This document shows, in pieces, positions 1-7,322 of a stretch of DNA of 7,322 nucleotides. Origin of the DNA: an uncultured Lysobacteraceae bacterium (lineage in GTDB: Bacteria; Pseudomonadota; Gammaproteobacteria; Xanthomonadales; Rhodanobacteraceae); the NCBI GenBank assembly GCA_946482585.1, contig CAMLSI010000265.1, forward strand, positions 1 through 7,322, in the 5' to 3' direction. Made by a program: the position numbers and the translations under genes. The first letter of the stretch is position 1. Every line of letters begins with the position of its first letter. The notes below the pieces were generated by a model. The model made no database searches and was not told the DNA's origin. It worked only from the letters and a program-made list of their open reading frames with translations.

Positions 1-1
1 C

Positions 2-280
2 AAGTGGGTCGAGCTGGTCTACGAGGGCTTCTACAACGACCCGCTGAAGACCGACCTCGAGGCCTTCCTGGCCTCCAGCCAGGCCTGCGTCAACGGCAGC
101 GTGACGCTGGAGACGCAGGGCGGCACCGTGTCGGCCGTGGCGATCGAGTCGCCGCACCTGCTCAACGCCAAGGGCGCGACCTATGCGCAATCGGCCGATT
201 GGGGCGTGGCGGAAGCCGAAGGCTTCATCCGCCTCTACGGCATGAGTTCGACCCTGTGGGCCGAGGTCAACCGCTCGTGA
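2..280 (+). CDS. argG: Argininosuccinate synthase, C-terminal end (5' truncated by window)
   Basis: This is the last 92 codons of an open frame that enters from the left edge and ends in TGA. ArgG joins citrulline and aspartate with ATP to give argininosuccinate in the cytoplasm, the penultimate step of arginine synthesis. The visible part starts [16 protein letters not shown], contains [20 protein letters not shown] and ends [18 protein letters not shown]. This fits the family's C-terminal region, where the chain packs into the synthetase/oligomerisation domain; the ATP-binding N-terminal domain lies outside the window. Identity rests on these segments plus the position directly ahead of a citrulline-producing deacetylase and upstream of argH. 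The stop overlaps the GTG start of the next gene, implying coupled translation. Start, promoter and any arginine-responsive operator are upstream and cannot be assessed. Confidence 0.9.
   Translation, partial: KWVELVYEGFYNDPLKTDLEAFLASSQACVNGSVTLETQGGTVSAVAIESPHLLNAKGATYAQSADWGVAEAEGFIRLYGMSSTLWAEVNRS
263..267 (+). promoter_or_regulatory. Ribosome binding site supporting the GTG start of the deacetylase gene
   Basis: GAGGT lies inside the last codons of argG, 9 bases before the GTG at 277. It supports that GTG rather than the long upstream extension of the same frame, which runs through argG coding sequence. Inference from spacing and sequence only. Confidence 0.5.
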
Positions 281-1386
281 GCACCGGCAACGCATTGCTC
301 GACGATTGCCTGACGCACCTGCGCGCGCTCGTGTCCTACGACACGCAGAATCCGCCGCGCGCGATCGGCACCGGCGGTATTTTCGACTACCTGCAGGCGC
401 AACTGCCCGGGTTCCGGCATCGTGTGACCGATTTCGGTGCGGGCGCGGTCAGCCTCTATTCCGTGCGCGGCAAGCCGCGTTTCCTGATCAACGTGCATCT
501 CGATACCGTGCCGGCGACGCCGACCTGGACGCGCGATCCGTTCGATCTGCTGGTCACGTCCGATCGGGCCATCGGCATGGGCGCCTGCGACATCAAGGGG
601 GCGGCCGCCGCCATGGTCGCTGCGGCGCGCATCAGCGACGGTGATTGCGCCTTCCTGTTCTCCTCCGACGAGGAAGCCAACGACGCCCGCTGTATCGCCG
701 GATTCCTGCGCGACGAGCCTGCATTCGACGCGGTGCTCGTTGCCGAACCGACCCGGGCCGAAGCCGTCCTCGCGCATCGCGGCATCAGCTCGGTGCGCAT
801 GCGTTTCGCCGGCCGCGCGGGGCATGCCTCGGCCGCGAGCGCGGCGAGCGACAGTGCCGTGCATCAGGCGCTGCGCTGGGGCGAGCGTGCGCTCACTCAC
901 GTCGAGTCGCTCGCGCATCATCGCTTCGGCGGGCTGACCGGCCTGCGTTTCAACATCGGTCGCGTCGACGGCGGCATCAAGGCCAACGTGATCGCGCCGA
1001 GCTGCGAAGTGCGGTTCGGTTTCCGGCCGCTGCCGACCATGGCGACCGAGGAACTGCTCGAGACGTTCCGCAACCTGGGGCCGACGCTGCCGGCCGAGTT
1101 CGAACCGACCTTCTTCGGCGCGTCGCTGCCGGCCGGCGACACTGCCGCGGCGGAAACGCGCCGCCTCGCCGCGCGCGACATCGCCGACGAGCTCGGCCTG
1201 CCTGTCGGCAATGCGGTGGACTTCTGGACCGAGGCCGCGCTGTTCTCGGCGGCCGGCTACACGAGTCTCGTCTACGGGCCAGGCGACATCGCGCAGGCGC
1301 ACAGCGCCGACGAATGGGTCGCGCTCGACCAGTTGCTGCACGTCACTGAAAGCTACACACGGATCATCGCCCATGGCCGCCAATAA
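277..1386 (+). CDS. argE: N-acetyl-L-citrulline deacetylase (M20 metallopeptidase family, ArgE-like)
   Basis: A 369-residue M20 zinc hydrolase, close to the size of the Xanthomonas acetylcitrulline deacetylase (about 366). It should release acetate from N-acetylcitrulline to give citrulline for ArgG. Candidate metal and catalytic residues are all present: H74 and D76 (HLDTVP), D105 (GACDIKG), E132/E133 (SSDEEAND), E157 (VAEPT) and H342 (AQAHSADE). The lid/dimerisation domain is roughly residues 170-280, with H183 in GRAGHAS. Segments [14 protein letters not shown] and [10 protein letters not shown] are typical of the xanthomonad enzyme. I chose GTG 277 because it overlaps the argG stop, has GAGGT upstream, and gives the family N-terminus just before the conserved [10 protein letters not shown]; the same frame stays open to position 4, but that part is argG read out of frame. 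The alternative is a classical N-acetylornithine deacetylase, which the context and wording disfavour but sequence alone cannot exclude. Confidence 0.9.
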   Translation: MSTGNALLDDCLTHLRALVSYDTQNPPRAIGTGGIFDYLQAQLPGFRHRVTDFGAGAVSLYSVRGKPRFLINVHLDTVPATPTWTRDPFDLLVTSDRAIGMGACDIKGAAAAMVAAARISDGDCAFLFSSDEEANDARCIAGFLRDEPAFDAVLVAEPTRAEAVLAHRGISSVRMRFAGRAGHASAASAASDSAVHQALRWGERALTHVESLAHHRFGGLTGLRFNIGRVDGGIKANVIAPSCEVRFGFRPLPTMATEELLETFRNLGPTLPAEFEPTFFGASLPAGDTAAAETRRLAARDIADELGLPVGNAVDFWTEAALFSAAGYTSLVYGPGDIAQAHSADEWVALDQLLHVTESYTRIIAHGRQ

Positions 1387-2689
1387 GGACGTCCGCCAGA
1401 CCATCGTCCGCCTGCTGTCGAGCATGGCGAGCGCGAAAGAGATCGCTCAGTACCTCAAGCGATTTTCGCAGCTCGACGCGAAGCGCTTCGCCGTCGTGAA
1501 GGTCGGCGGCGCGGTGCTGCGCGACGACCTCGACGCGCTGACCTCGTCGCTCGCGTTCCTGCAGCAGGTCGGCCTCACGCCGATCGTCGTGCACGGCGCC
1601 GGACCGCAACTCGACGAGCAGCTCGCCGCCGCGGGCATCGTCAAGCAGACCGTCGACGGCCTGCGCGTGACGTCACCGGAATCGCTCGCGATCGTGCGCC
1701 GCGTGATGCAGACCGAGAACCTGCGCCTCGTCGAATCGCTGCAGACGCTCGATGTGCGCGCGACCTCGGTCGTCGGTGGCGTGTTCGAATCGCGCTTCAT
1801 CGACCAGGAGCGCCTCGGCCTCGTCGGCGAAGTGCAGGCGGTCAACCTCGCGCCGATCGAGGCGAGTCTCAACGCGGGTTCGATTCCGGTCATCGCCAGC
1901 CTCGGCGAAACCGCGAGCGGCCAGATCCTCAACATCAACGCCGATTTCGCCGCGAACGAACTCGTACAGGTGCTGCAGCCGTACAAGATCATCTTCCTGA
2001 CCGGCACCGGCGGTCTGCTCGACGGCGACGGCAAGGTCATCGACTCGATCAACCTGTCGACCGAATACGATCACCTGATGGCGCAACCCTGGATCAACGG
2101 CGGCATGCGCCTGAAGATCGAACAGATCCGCGATCTGCTGGAGAACCTGCCGCTGGCCTCGTCGGTCTCGATCACGCGGCCGGCGGAGCTCGCCAAAGAA
2201 CTGTTCACGCACAAGGGCTCGGGCACGCTGATTCGCCGCGGCGAGAAGGTACTGCGCTTCGCGTCCTGGGACGGCATCGACCTGCCGCGGATGCGGACAT
2301 TGATCGAGTCGAGCTTCGGCCGCGGACTCGTCGACGATTACTTCGAACGCACGGCGCCGTTTCGCATCTACGTCAGCGAGAACTATCGCGCGGCCGTGAT
2401 CCTGACGGTTGCCGAAGGTCTTACTTATCTCGACAAGTTCGCCGTGCTCGACGAGGCGCAGGGCGAAGGCCTCGGTCGCGCCGTCTGGCAGATCATGCGC
2501 GAAGAGAACCCGACGTTGTTCTGGCGCTCGCGCCACGGCAACCTCGTCAATCCGTTCTACTACGCCGAGTCCGACGGATGCTACAAGCAGGAAAAGTGGA
2601 AAGTGTTCTGGTACGGCCTGTCGGAGTTCGCGGCCATAGAACGCTGCGTCGCGCATTGCCGCGGCCGTCCCGCGACGCTGATCGGTTGA
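1373..2689 (+). CDS. argB: Bifunctional N-acetylglutamate synthase / N-acetylglutamate kinase (NAGS/NAGK fusion)
   Basis: A 438-residue fusion expected to catalyse the first two arginine steps: acetyl-CoA plus glutamate to N-acetylglutamate, then ATP phosphorylation to N-acetylglutamyl phosphate. The amino acid kinase domain (about 35-290) shows KVGGAVL at 43-49, VHGAGPQ at 73-79, [12 protein letters not shown] at 187-198, [10 protein letters not shown] at 243-252 and KGSGTLI at 281-287. The C-terminal GNAT domain (about 295-438) has the acetyl-CoA loop QGEGLG at 363-368, followed by [20 protein letters not shown]. This architecture matches Xanthomonas and Maricaulis NAGS/K and resembles vertebrate NAGS rather than E. 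coli ArgA. The start at 1373 keeps [20 protein letters not shown], a conserved N-terminal helix; it overlaps the deacetylase by 14 bases and has only a weak GGA upstream. ATG 1424 (residue 18) is a shorter alternative. Arginine feedback inhibition is known for the family, not visible here. Confidence 0.93.
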   Translation: MAANKDVRQTIVRLLSSMASAKEIAQYLKRFSQLDAKRFAVVKVGGAVLRDDLDALTSSLAFLQQVGLTPIVVHGAGPQLDEQLAAAGIVKQTVDGLRVTSPESLAIVRRVMQTENLRLVESLQTLDVRATSVVGGVFESRFIDQERLGLVGEVQAVNLAPIEASLNAGSIPVIASLGETASGQILNINADFAANELVQVLQPYKIIFLTGTGGLLDGDGKVIDSINLSTEYDHLMAQPWINGGMRLKIEQIRDLLENLPLASSVSITRPAELAKELFTHKGSGTLIRRGEKVLRFASWDGIDLPRMRTLIESSFGRGLVDDYFERTAPFRIYVSENYRAAVILTVAEGLTYLDKFAVLDEAQGEGLGRAVWQIMREENPTLFWRSRHGNLVNPFYYAESDGCYKQEKWKVFWYGLSEFAAIERCVAHCRGRPATLIG

Positions 2690-2693
2690 GGAG
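2688..2693 (+). promoter_or_regulatory. Strong Shine-Dalgarno site for argC
   Basis: GAGGAG overlaps the TGA stop of the preceding fusion gene and sits 6 bases before the ATG at 2700. It is the clearest ribosome binding site in the window and fixes the argC start. The gap between the genes is only 10 bases, so a ribosome finishing the fusion gene ends on this site. Confidence 0.75.
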
Positions 2694-2699
2694 CGGGTC

Positions 2700-3656
2700 A
2701 TGACCAGGACCGTAGGCATCATCGGCGCGCGCGGGCACACCGGCGTCGAGCTCATCCGCCTGATCGCGGCGCATCCGGAACTCGAACTCGCGTTCGTGTC
2801 GTCGCGCGAACTCGACGGCCGGCCGGTCGCCGACAGCGTGCCGGAGTTCGGCGGCGCGCTGCGCTACAGCAATCTCGATGCCGATGCGACCGCACGGCAG
2901 GCCGTCGATGCGGTCGTGCTCGCGTTGCCGAACGGCAAGGCAGCGCCCTACGTCGCGGCGATCGATGCGGCCGCGCCGGAGCGCGTCGTCGTCGACCTGT
3001 CGGCCGACTACCGCTTCGACCGGCAGTGGTACTACGGGCTGCCCGAACTCACCCGTGCGCGCTATGCCGGGCAGAAGCGCATCAGCAATCCGGGCTGCTA
3101 CGCGACCGCGATGCAGCTCGCGATCGCGCCGCTGACCGACGTGCTTGCCGCGCCGCCCGCGTGTTTCGGTGTTTCGGGCTATTCGGGCGCCGGCACCACG
3201 CCCTCGGACAAGAACGACGTCGACAAGCTTCGCGGCAACCTGATGCCGTATTCGCTCACGGGACACGTGCACGAGCGCGAGGTCAGCGAACAGCTCGGCC
3301 TGCCGGTCGAGTTCATGCCGCACGTCGCACCGCATTTTCGCGGCATCACCCTGACTGCAAACCTCTGGTTGCAGCAGCCGATGACGCGCGACGCGATCCG
3401 TGCGCGCTACGCGCAGCGCTACGGCGGCGAAGCGCTGGTGCGGCTCGTCGACGAGCCGCCCTGGGTCAGCCGCATCGCCGGACGCCATCACTGCGAGATC
3501 GGCGGGTTCGCGGTCGCGCCCGGAGGAAAGCGTGTCGTCGTCGTCGCGACGCTCGACAACCTGCTCAAGGGCGCGGCGACGCAGGCGCTGCAGAATCTCA
3601 ACACCGCGCTGGGCCTGCCTGAGCTCTGCGCGATCCCGCAGGGAGAACACGCATGA
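2700..3656 (+). CDS. argC: N-acetyl-gamma-glutamyl-phosphate reductase
   Basis: A 318-residue NADPH-dependent reductase that turns N-acetylglutamyl phosphate into N-acetylglutamate semialdehyde, the third arginine step. The N-terminal Rossmann fold shows [10 protein letters not shown] (6-15). The catalytic cysteine is C133 in SNPGCYAT, and the likely catalytic histidine is H208 in [18 protein letters not shown] at 160-165 and [14 protein letters not shown] at 286-299 are further family blocks. Length is slightly below the common 330-350 residues for ArgC, but both domains are complete. The start is fixed by GAGGAG 6 bases upstream and by the Rossmann motif beginning at residue 6. The gene directly follows the kinase whose unstable acyl-phosphate product it uses, and its stop overlaps the argH start (ATGA), so co-expression is expected. 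Confidence 0.95.
   Translation: MTRTVGIIGARGHTGVELIRLIAAHPELELAFVSSRELDGRPVADSVPEFGGALRYSNLDADATARQAVDAVVLALPNGKAAPYVAAIDAAAPERVVVDLSADYRFDRQWYYGLPELTRARYAGQKRISNPGCYATAMQLAIAPLTDVLAAPPACFGVSGYSGAGTTPSDKNDVDKLRGNLMPYSLTGHVHEREVSEQLGLPVEFMPHVAPHFRGITLTANLWLQQPMTRDAIRARYAQRYGGEALVRLVDEPPWVSRIAGRHHCEIGGFAVAPGGKRVVVVATLDNLLKGAATQALQNLNTALGLPELCAIPQGEHA
3641..3645 (+). promoter_or_regulatory. Ribosome binding site for argH
   Basis: GGGAG within the last codons of argC, 7 bases before the argH ATG at 3653. Good spacing supports the ATGA-overlapping start over any internal start. Confidence 0.6.
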
Positions 3657-4954
3657 GCGGACTGCTCTGGCAGAAGGAAGGCGTCGAAATCGATCCGCGC
3701 ATCATGCGGTTTCTCGCGGGCGACGACGTGCTGCTCGATCGCGAGCTGTTTCCGTACGACGTGCAGGCGAGCAAGGCGCACGTCGAAGGACTCGCGCGCA
3801 TCGGCCTGCTCGATGCGGACGAATGCGCTGGCCTGCTGCGCGAACTCGACGCTGTCGGCGCGGATTTCGCGTGCGGCGCGTTCGTGCTCGACGAACGCTA
3901 CGAGGACGGACACTCGGCGATCGAAGCGCGGCTCACCGAGCGGCTCGGCGACGCCGGCCGCAAAGTGCATACGGGGCGCAGCCGCAACGATCAGGTCCTG
4001 GTCGCGTCGCGGCTGTGGCTCAAGGCGCAGCTGAGCGCGACGATCGCGCACTGTACCGATGCGGCGCGCGCCTGCCTCGACCGCGCCGCTGCCGAAACGC
4101 TGCCCATGCCCGGCTACACGCATCTGCAGCGTGCGGTCGTTTCGTCGACGGCGATGTGGTTCGCAGGTTTCGCCGAAGCGTTCATCGACGACGCGCGCCG
4201 CGCGCAAGATACGCTGACGCTCATCGATGCGAACCCGCTCGGCACGGCGGCCGGCTACGGCGTGAATCTGCCGCTCGACCGCGACTTCACGACGCAGCGG
4301 CTCGGCTTCGCGCGCCTGCAGGTTTCGCCGATCTACGCGCAGCTGTCGCGCGGCAAGTTCGAACTCGCCGCGCTCGACGCGCTCGCCTCCGCGCTGCTCG
4401 ACCTGCGCCGGCTCGCCTGGGACCTGAGCCTGTTCACGACCAGCGAATACGGCTTCGTCGAACTGCCGTCGCAGTACACGACGGGTTCGTCGATCATGCC
4501 GAACAAGCGCAATCCCGATGTGGTCGAACTCATGCGCGCAAGCTATTCCGCCGTCGCCGCGGCACGCTGTGAAGTGGAACAGTTGCTTTCGCTGCCGTCG
4601 GGCTACCAGCGCGACCTGCAGTTCAGCAAGGGCTCGATGATCCACGGTTTCGGCCGCGGCCTCGCCGCGCTCGCGCTGCTGCCCGGCCTGCTGCGCGCGC
4701 TGCGCTGGAACGCCGCTGCGCTGTCGGCTGCGATCGAGCCGGCGATGTACGCGACCGACGTCGCGATCGAGCAGGCCGTTGCGGGCGTGCCGTTCCGCGA
4801 AGCCTACCGGCGCGCGGCCGAAGCCGCCGCGAGCGCAGGGCAGGGGCGCAGTGCCGAAGCCAGCCTCGCCGCGCGCGTATCGCCGGGCGGCGCGGCCGAC
4901 CTGCGTCTGCACGAACTCGAAGCGCGCTGGTCCGCGTTGGCGCGATCGTCATGA
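3653..4954 (+). CDS. argH: Argininosuccinate lyase
   Basis: A 433-residue member of the fumarase/aspartase superfamily that splits argininosuccinate into arginine and fumarate, the last arginine step, normally as a cytoplasmic homotetramer. The superfamily signature [12 protein letters not shown] is at 278-289, with S280 the expected catalytic serine on the mobile loop. HTGRSRNDQ (106-114) and PGYTHLQRA (153-161, with T156/H157) are the other active-site regions. DGHSAIE (85-91) corresponds to the usual ED-x-H-xAIE block. Near the C-terminus, GVPFREAYR carries Tyr where E. coli-type enzymes have His (FREAH); from memory of Xanthomonas ArgH this looks like a lineage trait rather than damage. 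The C-terminal end is short compared with E. coli (about 457 residues). The gene begins in the ATGA overlap with argC and ends in a second ATGA overlap with proB. Confidence 0.95.
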   Translation: MSGLLWQKEGVEIDPRIMRFLAGDDVLLDRELFPYDVQASKAHVEGLARIGLLDADECAGLLRELDAVGADFACGAFVLDERYEDGHSAIEARLTERLGDAGRKVHTGRSRNDQVLVASRLWLKAQLSATIAHCTDAARACLDRAAAETLPMPGYTHLQRAVVSSTAMWFAGFAEAFIDDARRAQDTLTLIDANPLGTAAGYGVNLPLDRDFTTQRLGFARLQVSPIYAQLSRGKFELAALDALASALLDLRRLAWDLSLFTTSEYGFVELPSQYTTGSSIMPNKRNPDVVELMRASYSAVAAARCEVEQLLSLPSGYQRDLQFSKGSMIHGFGRGLAALALLPGLLRALRWNAAALSAAIEPAMYATDVAIEQAVAGVPFREAYRRAAEAAASAGQGRSAEASLAARVSPGGAADLRLHELEARWSALARSS

Positions 4955-6105
4955 ATACGCGACGCCACGACGAACAAGCATTGCCGCGCTGGCGTCGCGC
5001 CGTGCTCAAGGTCGGCAGCAGCCTGCTCGCCGCCAACGGCGGCGGTCTCAGCACGCGCCACGCGCTCGGTCTCGCCGAGTTCATCGCGGCGAGCCATCGC
5101 GCCGGGCGCGAAGTCGTGCTCGTGTCGTCGGGCGCGGTCGCTGCCGGGCGCGCGCTCGTGCGCGCGCAGCCCGTCGCCGCGCATGGACTGGCCGCGCGCC
5201 AGGCGCTTGCCGCGATCGGCCAGACCACGGTCGTCGCGCTGTGGCAGCGTTTCTTCGACCGCCCCGTGGCTCAGGTGCTGCTGACCCACGACGACCTGCG
5301 CAATCGCCGGCGCTATCTCAACGCGCGGGCGACTCTGCGCGAACTGCTGAGTCTTGGCGTGCTGCCGGTCGTGAACGAGAACGACACCGTCGCCGTCGAT
5401 GAATTGAAACTCGGCGACAACGACAATCTCGCCGCGATCGTCGCGGCACTGGTCGATGCCGATCTGCTGTTGATCGCGAGCGACATCGACGGCCTGTACT
5501 CGGCCAACCCGCGTACCGATCCGGCGGCCGAGCCGATCGCCGACGTCGCGGCGGTCACGCCCGGCGTACTCGCGATGGCCGGCGGAGCCGGCAGCGCGGC
5601 CGGCACCGGCGGCATGCGCACCAAGCTCGAGGCAGCGACGAAAGCCGCCGCCGCGGGCATCGCGACGGTGCTGTTCAACGGCACCGATGCGGAATGCCTG
5701 CGCCTGCTCGCCGCGGACCGTCTGCGCGGCACGCGCTTCCAGGCCGGCGAGACGCGCCTGCATGCGCGCAAATACTGGTTGCGCCATGCGCCGCTCGCCG
5801 GCGGTCGTCTGCGCATCGACGCAGGCGCGGCGCGCGCCGTGCTCGGCGGCGGCGCTTCGCTGCTGCCGGGCGGAATCACCGGGGTCAGCGGCGACTTCGC
5901 GCGCGGCGACATGGTCGAGATCGAAACCGCGCACGACGACGACACCCGCATCGTCGCGCGCGGCATCAGCCAGTACGCCGCGAGCGAAGTGCGGCGCATC
6001 CTCGGGCGCCGTTCGACGGAGATCGAGACCGTGCTCGGGTACAGCTACGGAGAAACCGTGGTCCACCGCGACGATCTCGTCGCCGTAGGCGGAGCGACCG
6101 CATGA
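4951..6105 (+). CDS. proB: Glutamate 5-kinase with C-terminal PUA domain
   Basis: A 384-residue enzyme that phosphorylates glutamate to gamma-glutamyl phosphate, the committed proline step, which is usually feedback-inhibited by proline. The kinase domain (about 15-265) shows LKVGSSLL (K20), [12 protein letters not shown] (S60), NENDTVA (D145), GDNDNLAA (N157) and GTGGMRTKL (K225); these align by motif with E. coli K10, S50, D137, N149 and K217. The PUA domain spans about 283-375, with [24 protein letters not shown] and [15 protein letters not shown]. The N-terminus is about 10 residues longer than E. coli ProB. The ATG start overlaps the argH stop and has no obvious Shine-Dalgarno sequence, so initiation probably depends on ribosomes finishing argH. 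TTG at 4981 is a less likely alternative start. Its location after argH links proline synthesis to the arginine transcript. Confidence 0.95.
   Translation: MNTRRHDEQALPRWRRAVLKVGSSLLAANGGGLSTRHALGLAEFIAASHRAGREVVLVSSGAVAAGRALVRAQPVAAHGLAARQALAAIGQTTVVALWQRFFDRPVAQVLLTHDDLRNRRRYLNARATLRELLSLGVLPVVNENDTVAVDELKLGDNDNLAAIVAALVDADLLLIASDIDGLYSANPRTDPAAEPIADVAAVTPGVLAMAGGAGSAAGTGGMRTKLEAATKAAAAGIATVLFNGTDAECLRLLAADRLRGTRFQAGETRLHARKYWLRHAPLAGGRLRIDAGAARAVLGGGASLLPGGITGVSGDFARGDMVEIETAHDDDTRIVARGISQYAASEVRRILGRRSTEIETVLGYSYGETVVHRDDLVAVGGATA
6091..6094 (+). promoter_or_regulatory. Ribosome binding site deciding the proA start
   Basis: GGAG sits 7 bases before ATG 6102 and 13 bases before the second in-frame ATG at 6108. 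The spacing favours the first ATG, which also makes the ATGA overlap with proB. Confidence 0.55.
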
Positions 6106-7322
6106 CGATGAACGTTCGCGACCAGGCCCTGGCCTGTCGCGCCGCGGCGCAGCAGATCGCCGAACTCGACGCGACGGCACGGCGCCGGCTGCTCGACGCG
6201 ATGGCCGAAGCGCTGGCCGCCGATGAGGCGGCGATTCTCGCCGCCAATGCGAAGGATGTCGCCGCGGCCGCCGCGCGCGGCACTGCAGCCGCGATGCTGG
6301 ACCGCCTGCGACTGGATTCCGCACGTGTCGCCGCCATGGTCGCCGGCGTGCGTCACGTCGCCGGATTGCCCGATCCGGTCGGCGCCGTCACGCGTCGCGA
6401 ACAGCGGCCGAACGGACTCGTGATCGAGCGCGTACGCGTGCCGCTCGGTGTCGTGGCGATGATCTACGAGGCGCGGCCGAACGTGACGGCCGATGCGGCC
6501 GCGCTGTGCATCAAGGCCGGCAACGGCGTGATCCTGCGCGGGGGTTCCGAAGCGCAGCATTCCAATCGCGCGATCGCCGCTGCGATCGCAGGCGCGTTCG
6601 CGGCCTGCGGCCTCGATGCGGGCGCCGTCGCCGTGCTCGACGACTTGCGACGCGAAAGCATGATCGAGCTGCTGCAGCTGAGCGATATCGTCGACCTCGC
6701 GATCCCGCGCGGCGGCGAAGGCCTGATCCGTTTCGTCGCCGAGCATGCGCGCGTGCCCGTGATCAAGCACTACAAGGGTGTCTGCCATCTCTACGTCGAC
6801 GCGAGCGCCGACGACGACCTCGCGCTGGCTCTGCTCGTCGACGGCAAGACCACGCGTCCTGCGGTCTGCAATGCGCTCGAAACCTTGCTGGTGCATGCGG
6901 CGATCGCGCCGCGCTGGCTGCCGCGCGCGGCGGCGACGCTGCGCGAACGCGGCGTGGAACTGCGCGGGTGCGCGCGCGCTCGGGCGCTCGTCGGCGACAT
7001 GGCCGCGGCGAGCGATGAGGACTACGCTGCGGAGTTCCTCGACCTGATCCTGGCCGTGCGCGTGGTCGACGATGCCGAGCAGGCCATCGCGCACATCCGC
7101 GCGTTCGGCTCGGACCACACGGAAGTCATCGCGACGCGCGATGCCGGGCAGGCCGAACGATTCGTGCGCGCGCTGCGATCGGCCGTCGTCATGATCAATG
7201 CGTCGTCGCGCTTCAGCGACGGCGGCGAACTCGGCCTCGGCGCCGAGATCGGCATCTCGACCACGCGGCTGCACGCCTACGGGCCGATGGGGGTTGAATC
7301 GCTGACCATCGAGCGCTTCGTG
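6102..7322 (+). CDS. proA: Gamma-glutamyl phosphate reductase (3' end truncated by window)
   Basis: An open frame of 407 codons running off the right edge. ProA uses NADPH to reduce gamma-glutamyl phosphate to glutamate 5-semialdehyde, which cyclises to pyrroline-5-carboxylate for ProC. It belongs to the aldehyde dehydrogenase superfamily. Visible blocks are [17 protein letters not shown] (113-129), [15 protein letters not shown] (137-151), [11 protein letters not shown] (223-233), [15 protein letters not shown] (251-265, with C256 the expected catalytic cysteine) and [20 protein letters not shown] (365-384), then [19 protein letters not shown] at the edge. E. coli ProA has about 417 residues, so only a short tail is probably missing. 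The start lies in the ATGA overlap with proB, so the two proline enzymes, which handle a labile intermediate between them, are translationally coupled. No frameshift is seen. Confidence 0.95.
   Translation, partial: MTMNVRDQALACRAAAQQIAELDATARRRLLDAMAEALAADEAAILAANAKDVAAAAARGTAAAMLDRLRLDSARVAAMVAGVRHVAGLPDPVGAVTRREQRPNGLVIERVRVPLGVVAMIYEARPNVTADAAALCIKAGNGVILRGGSEAQHSNRAIAAAIAGAFAACGLDAGAVAVLDDLRRESMIELLQLSDIVDLAIPRGGEGLIRFVAEHARVPVIKHYKGVCHLYVDASADDDLALALLVDGKTTRPAVCNALETLLVHAAIAPRWLPRAAATLRERGVELRGCARARALVGDMAAASDEDYAAEFLDLILAVRVVDDAEQAIAHIRAFGSDHTEVIATRDAGQAERFVRALRSAVVMINASSRFSDGGELGLGAEIGISTTRLHAYGPMGVESLTIERFV

Noticed and set aside
235..1425. 396-codon open frame on the minus strand
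   Set aside because: Antisense to the deacetylase gene, whose metal-binding residues are all intact on the plus strand. The antisense product looks like complement-strand noise.
2690..2699. Promoter, terminator or operator in the only intergenic gap
   Set aside because: The gap is 10 bases and is occupied by part of the argC ribosome site; no room for a promoter or hairpin terminator.
1673..2755. 360-codon open frame on the minus strand opposite the NAGS/NAGK fusion
   Set aside because: Same pattern: Arg/Asp/Val-rich translation, no domain, full overlap with a well-supported gene.
3400..4572. 390-codon plus-strand frame spanning argC and argH
   Set aside because: Another reading frame of two clearly identified genes; the product is mostly Arg and Ala and crosses their junction.
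3488..4912. 474-codon open frame on the minus strand
   Set aside because: Antisense to argC and argH over its whole length. The Arg/Ala-heavy composition and lack of any motif mark it as a GC-rich shadow frame.
4804..6324. 506-codon open frame on the minus strand
   Set aside because: It lies opposite argH, proB and proA, which show full family motifs. Its translation is rich in Arg, Ala and Gly with no recognisable domain, as expected for the complement of GC-rich codons with few stops.
6045..7274. 409-codon open frame on the minus strand
   Set aside because: Antisense to the proB end and proA; low-complexity charged composition without family motifs. Not supported as a gene.
1..7322. Mobile element, CRISPR, tRNA/rRNA, defence island or novel system
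   Set aside because: Nearly every base belongs to a recognised biosynthetic gene. The frequent GCGCG-type runs reflect codon preference and do not form spaced repeats or long inverted repeats that I could see.

Overview
The window is a GC-rich (about 70% by eye), tightly packed, single-strand (+) stretch of arginine and proline biosynthesis genes. The gene order is argG (3' end) - argE-type N-acetyl-L-citrulline deacetylase - fused argA/argB - argC - argH - proB - proA (3' end cut off). The order, the M20 deacetylase that resembles the Xanthomonas acetylcitrulline deacetylase, and the kinase/acetyltransferase fusion all point to a gammaproteobacterium of the Xanthomonadales/Lysobacterales (Xanthomonas, Lysobacter or Rhodanobacter relatives). 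The species cannot be named from the sequence.

Layout: positions 2-280 are the last 92 codons of argininosuccinate synthase. The deacetylase (277-1386) starts on a GTG that overlaps the argG stop. The NAGS/NAGK fusion (1373-2689) overlaps the deacetylase by 14 bases. argC (2700-3656) follows after only 10 bases. argH (3653-4954), proB (4951-6105) and proA (6102 to the window end) each begin in an ATGA overlap with the gene before. The 10-base gap is the only non-coding sequence, so there is no room for a conventional intergenic promoter, operator, terminator or RNA gene. The set looks like one transcript with translational coupling, whose promoter lies upstream of the window.

How the genes work together: the fusion protein should acetylate glutamate and then phosphorylate N-acetylglutamate. 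ArgC reduces the acyl phosphate to N-acetylglutamate semialdehyde. ArgD (not here) would make N-acetylornithine. In this lineage a dedicated N-acetylornithine carbamoyltransferase (not in the window, expected upstream of argG) makes N-acetylcitrulline, which the M20 enzyme deacetylates to citrulline. ArgG and ArgH finish arginine. ProB and ProA carry out the equivalent kinase and reductase steps on unacetylated glutamate, leading to proline; proC is not in the window.

I found no mobile element, CRISPR array, RNA gene, defence system or clearly new system. The interest lies in the non-canonical acetylcitrulline route, the bifunctional enzyme, and the coupling of two glutamate-consuming pathways in one gene string. 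The large antisense open frames are treated as GC-rich shadows.
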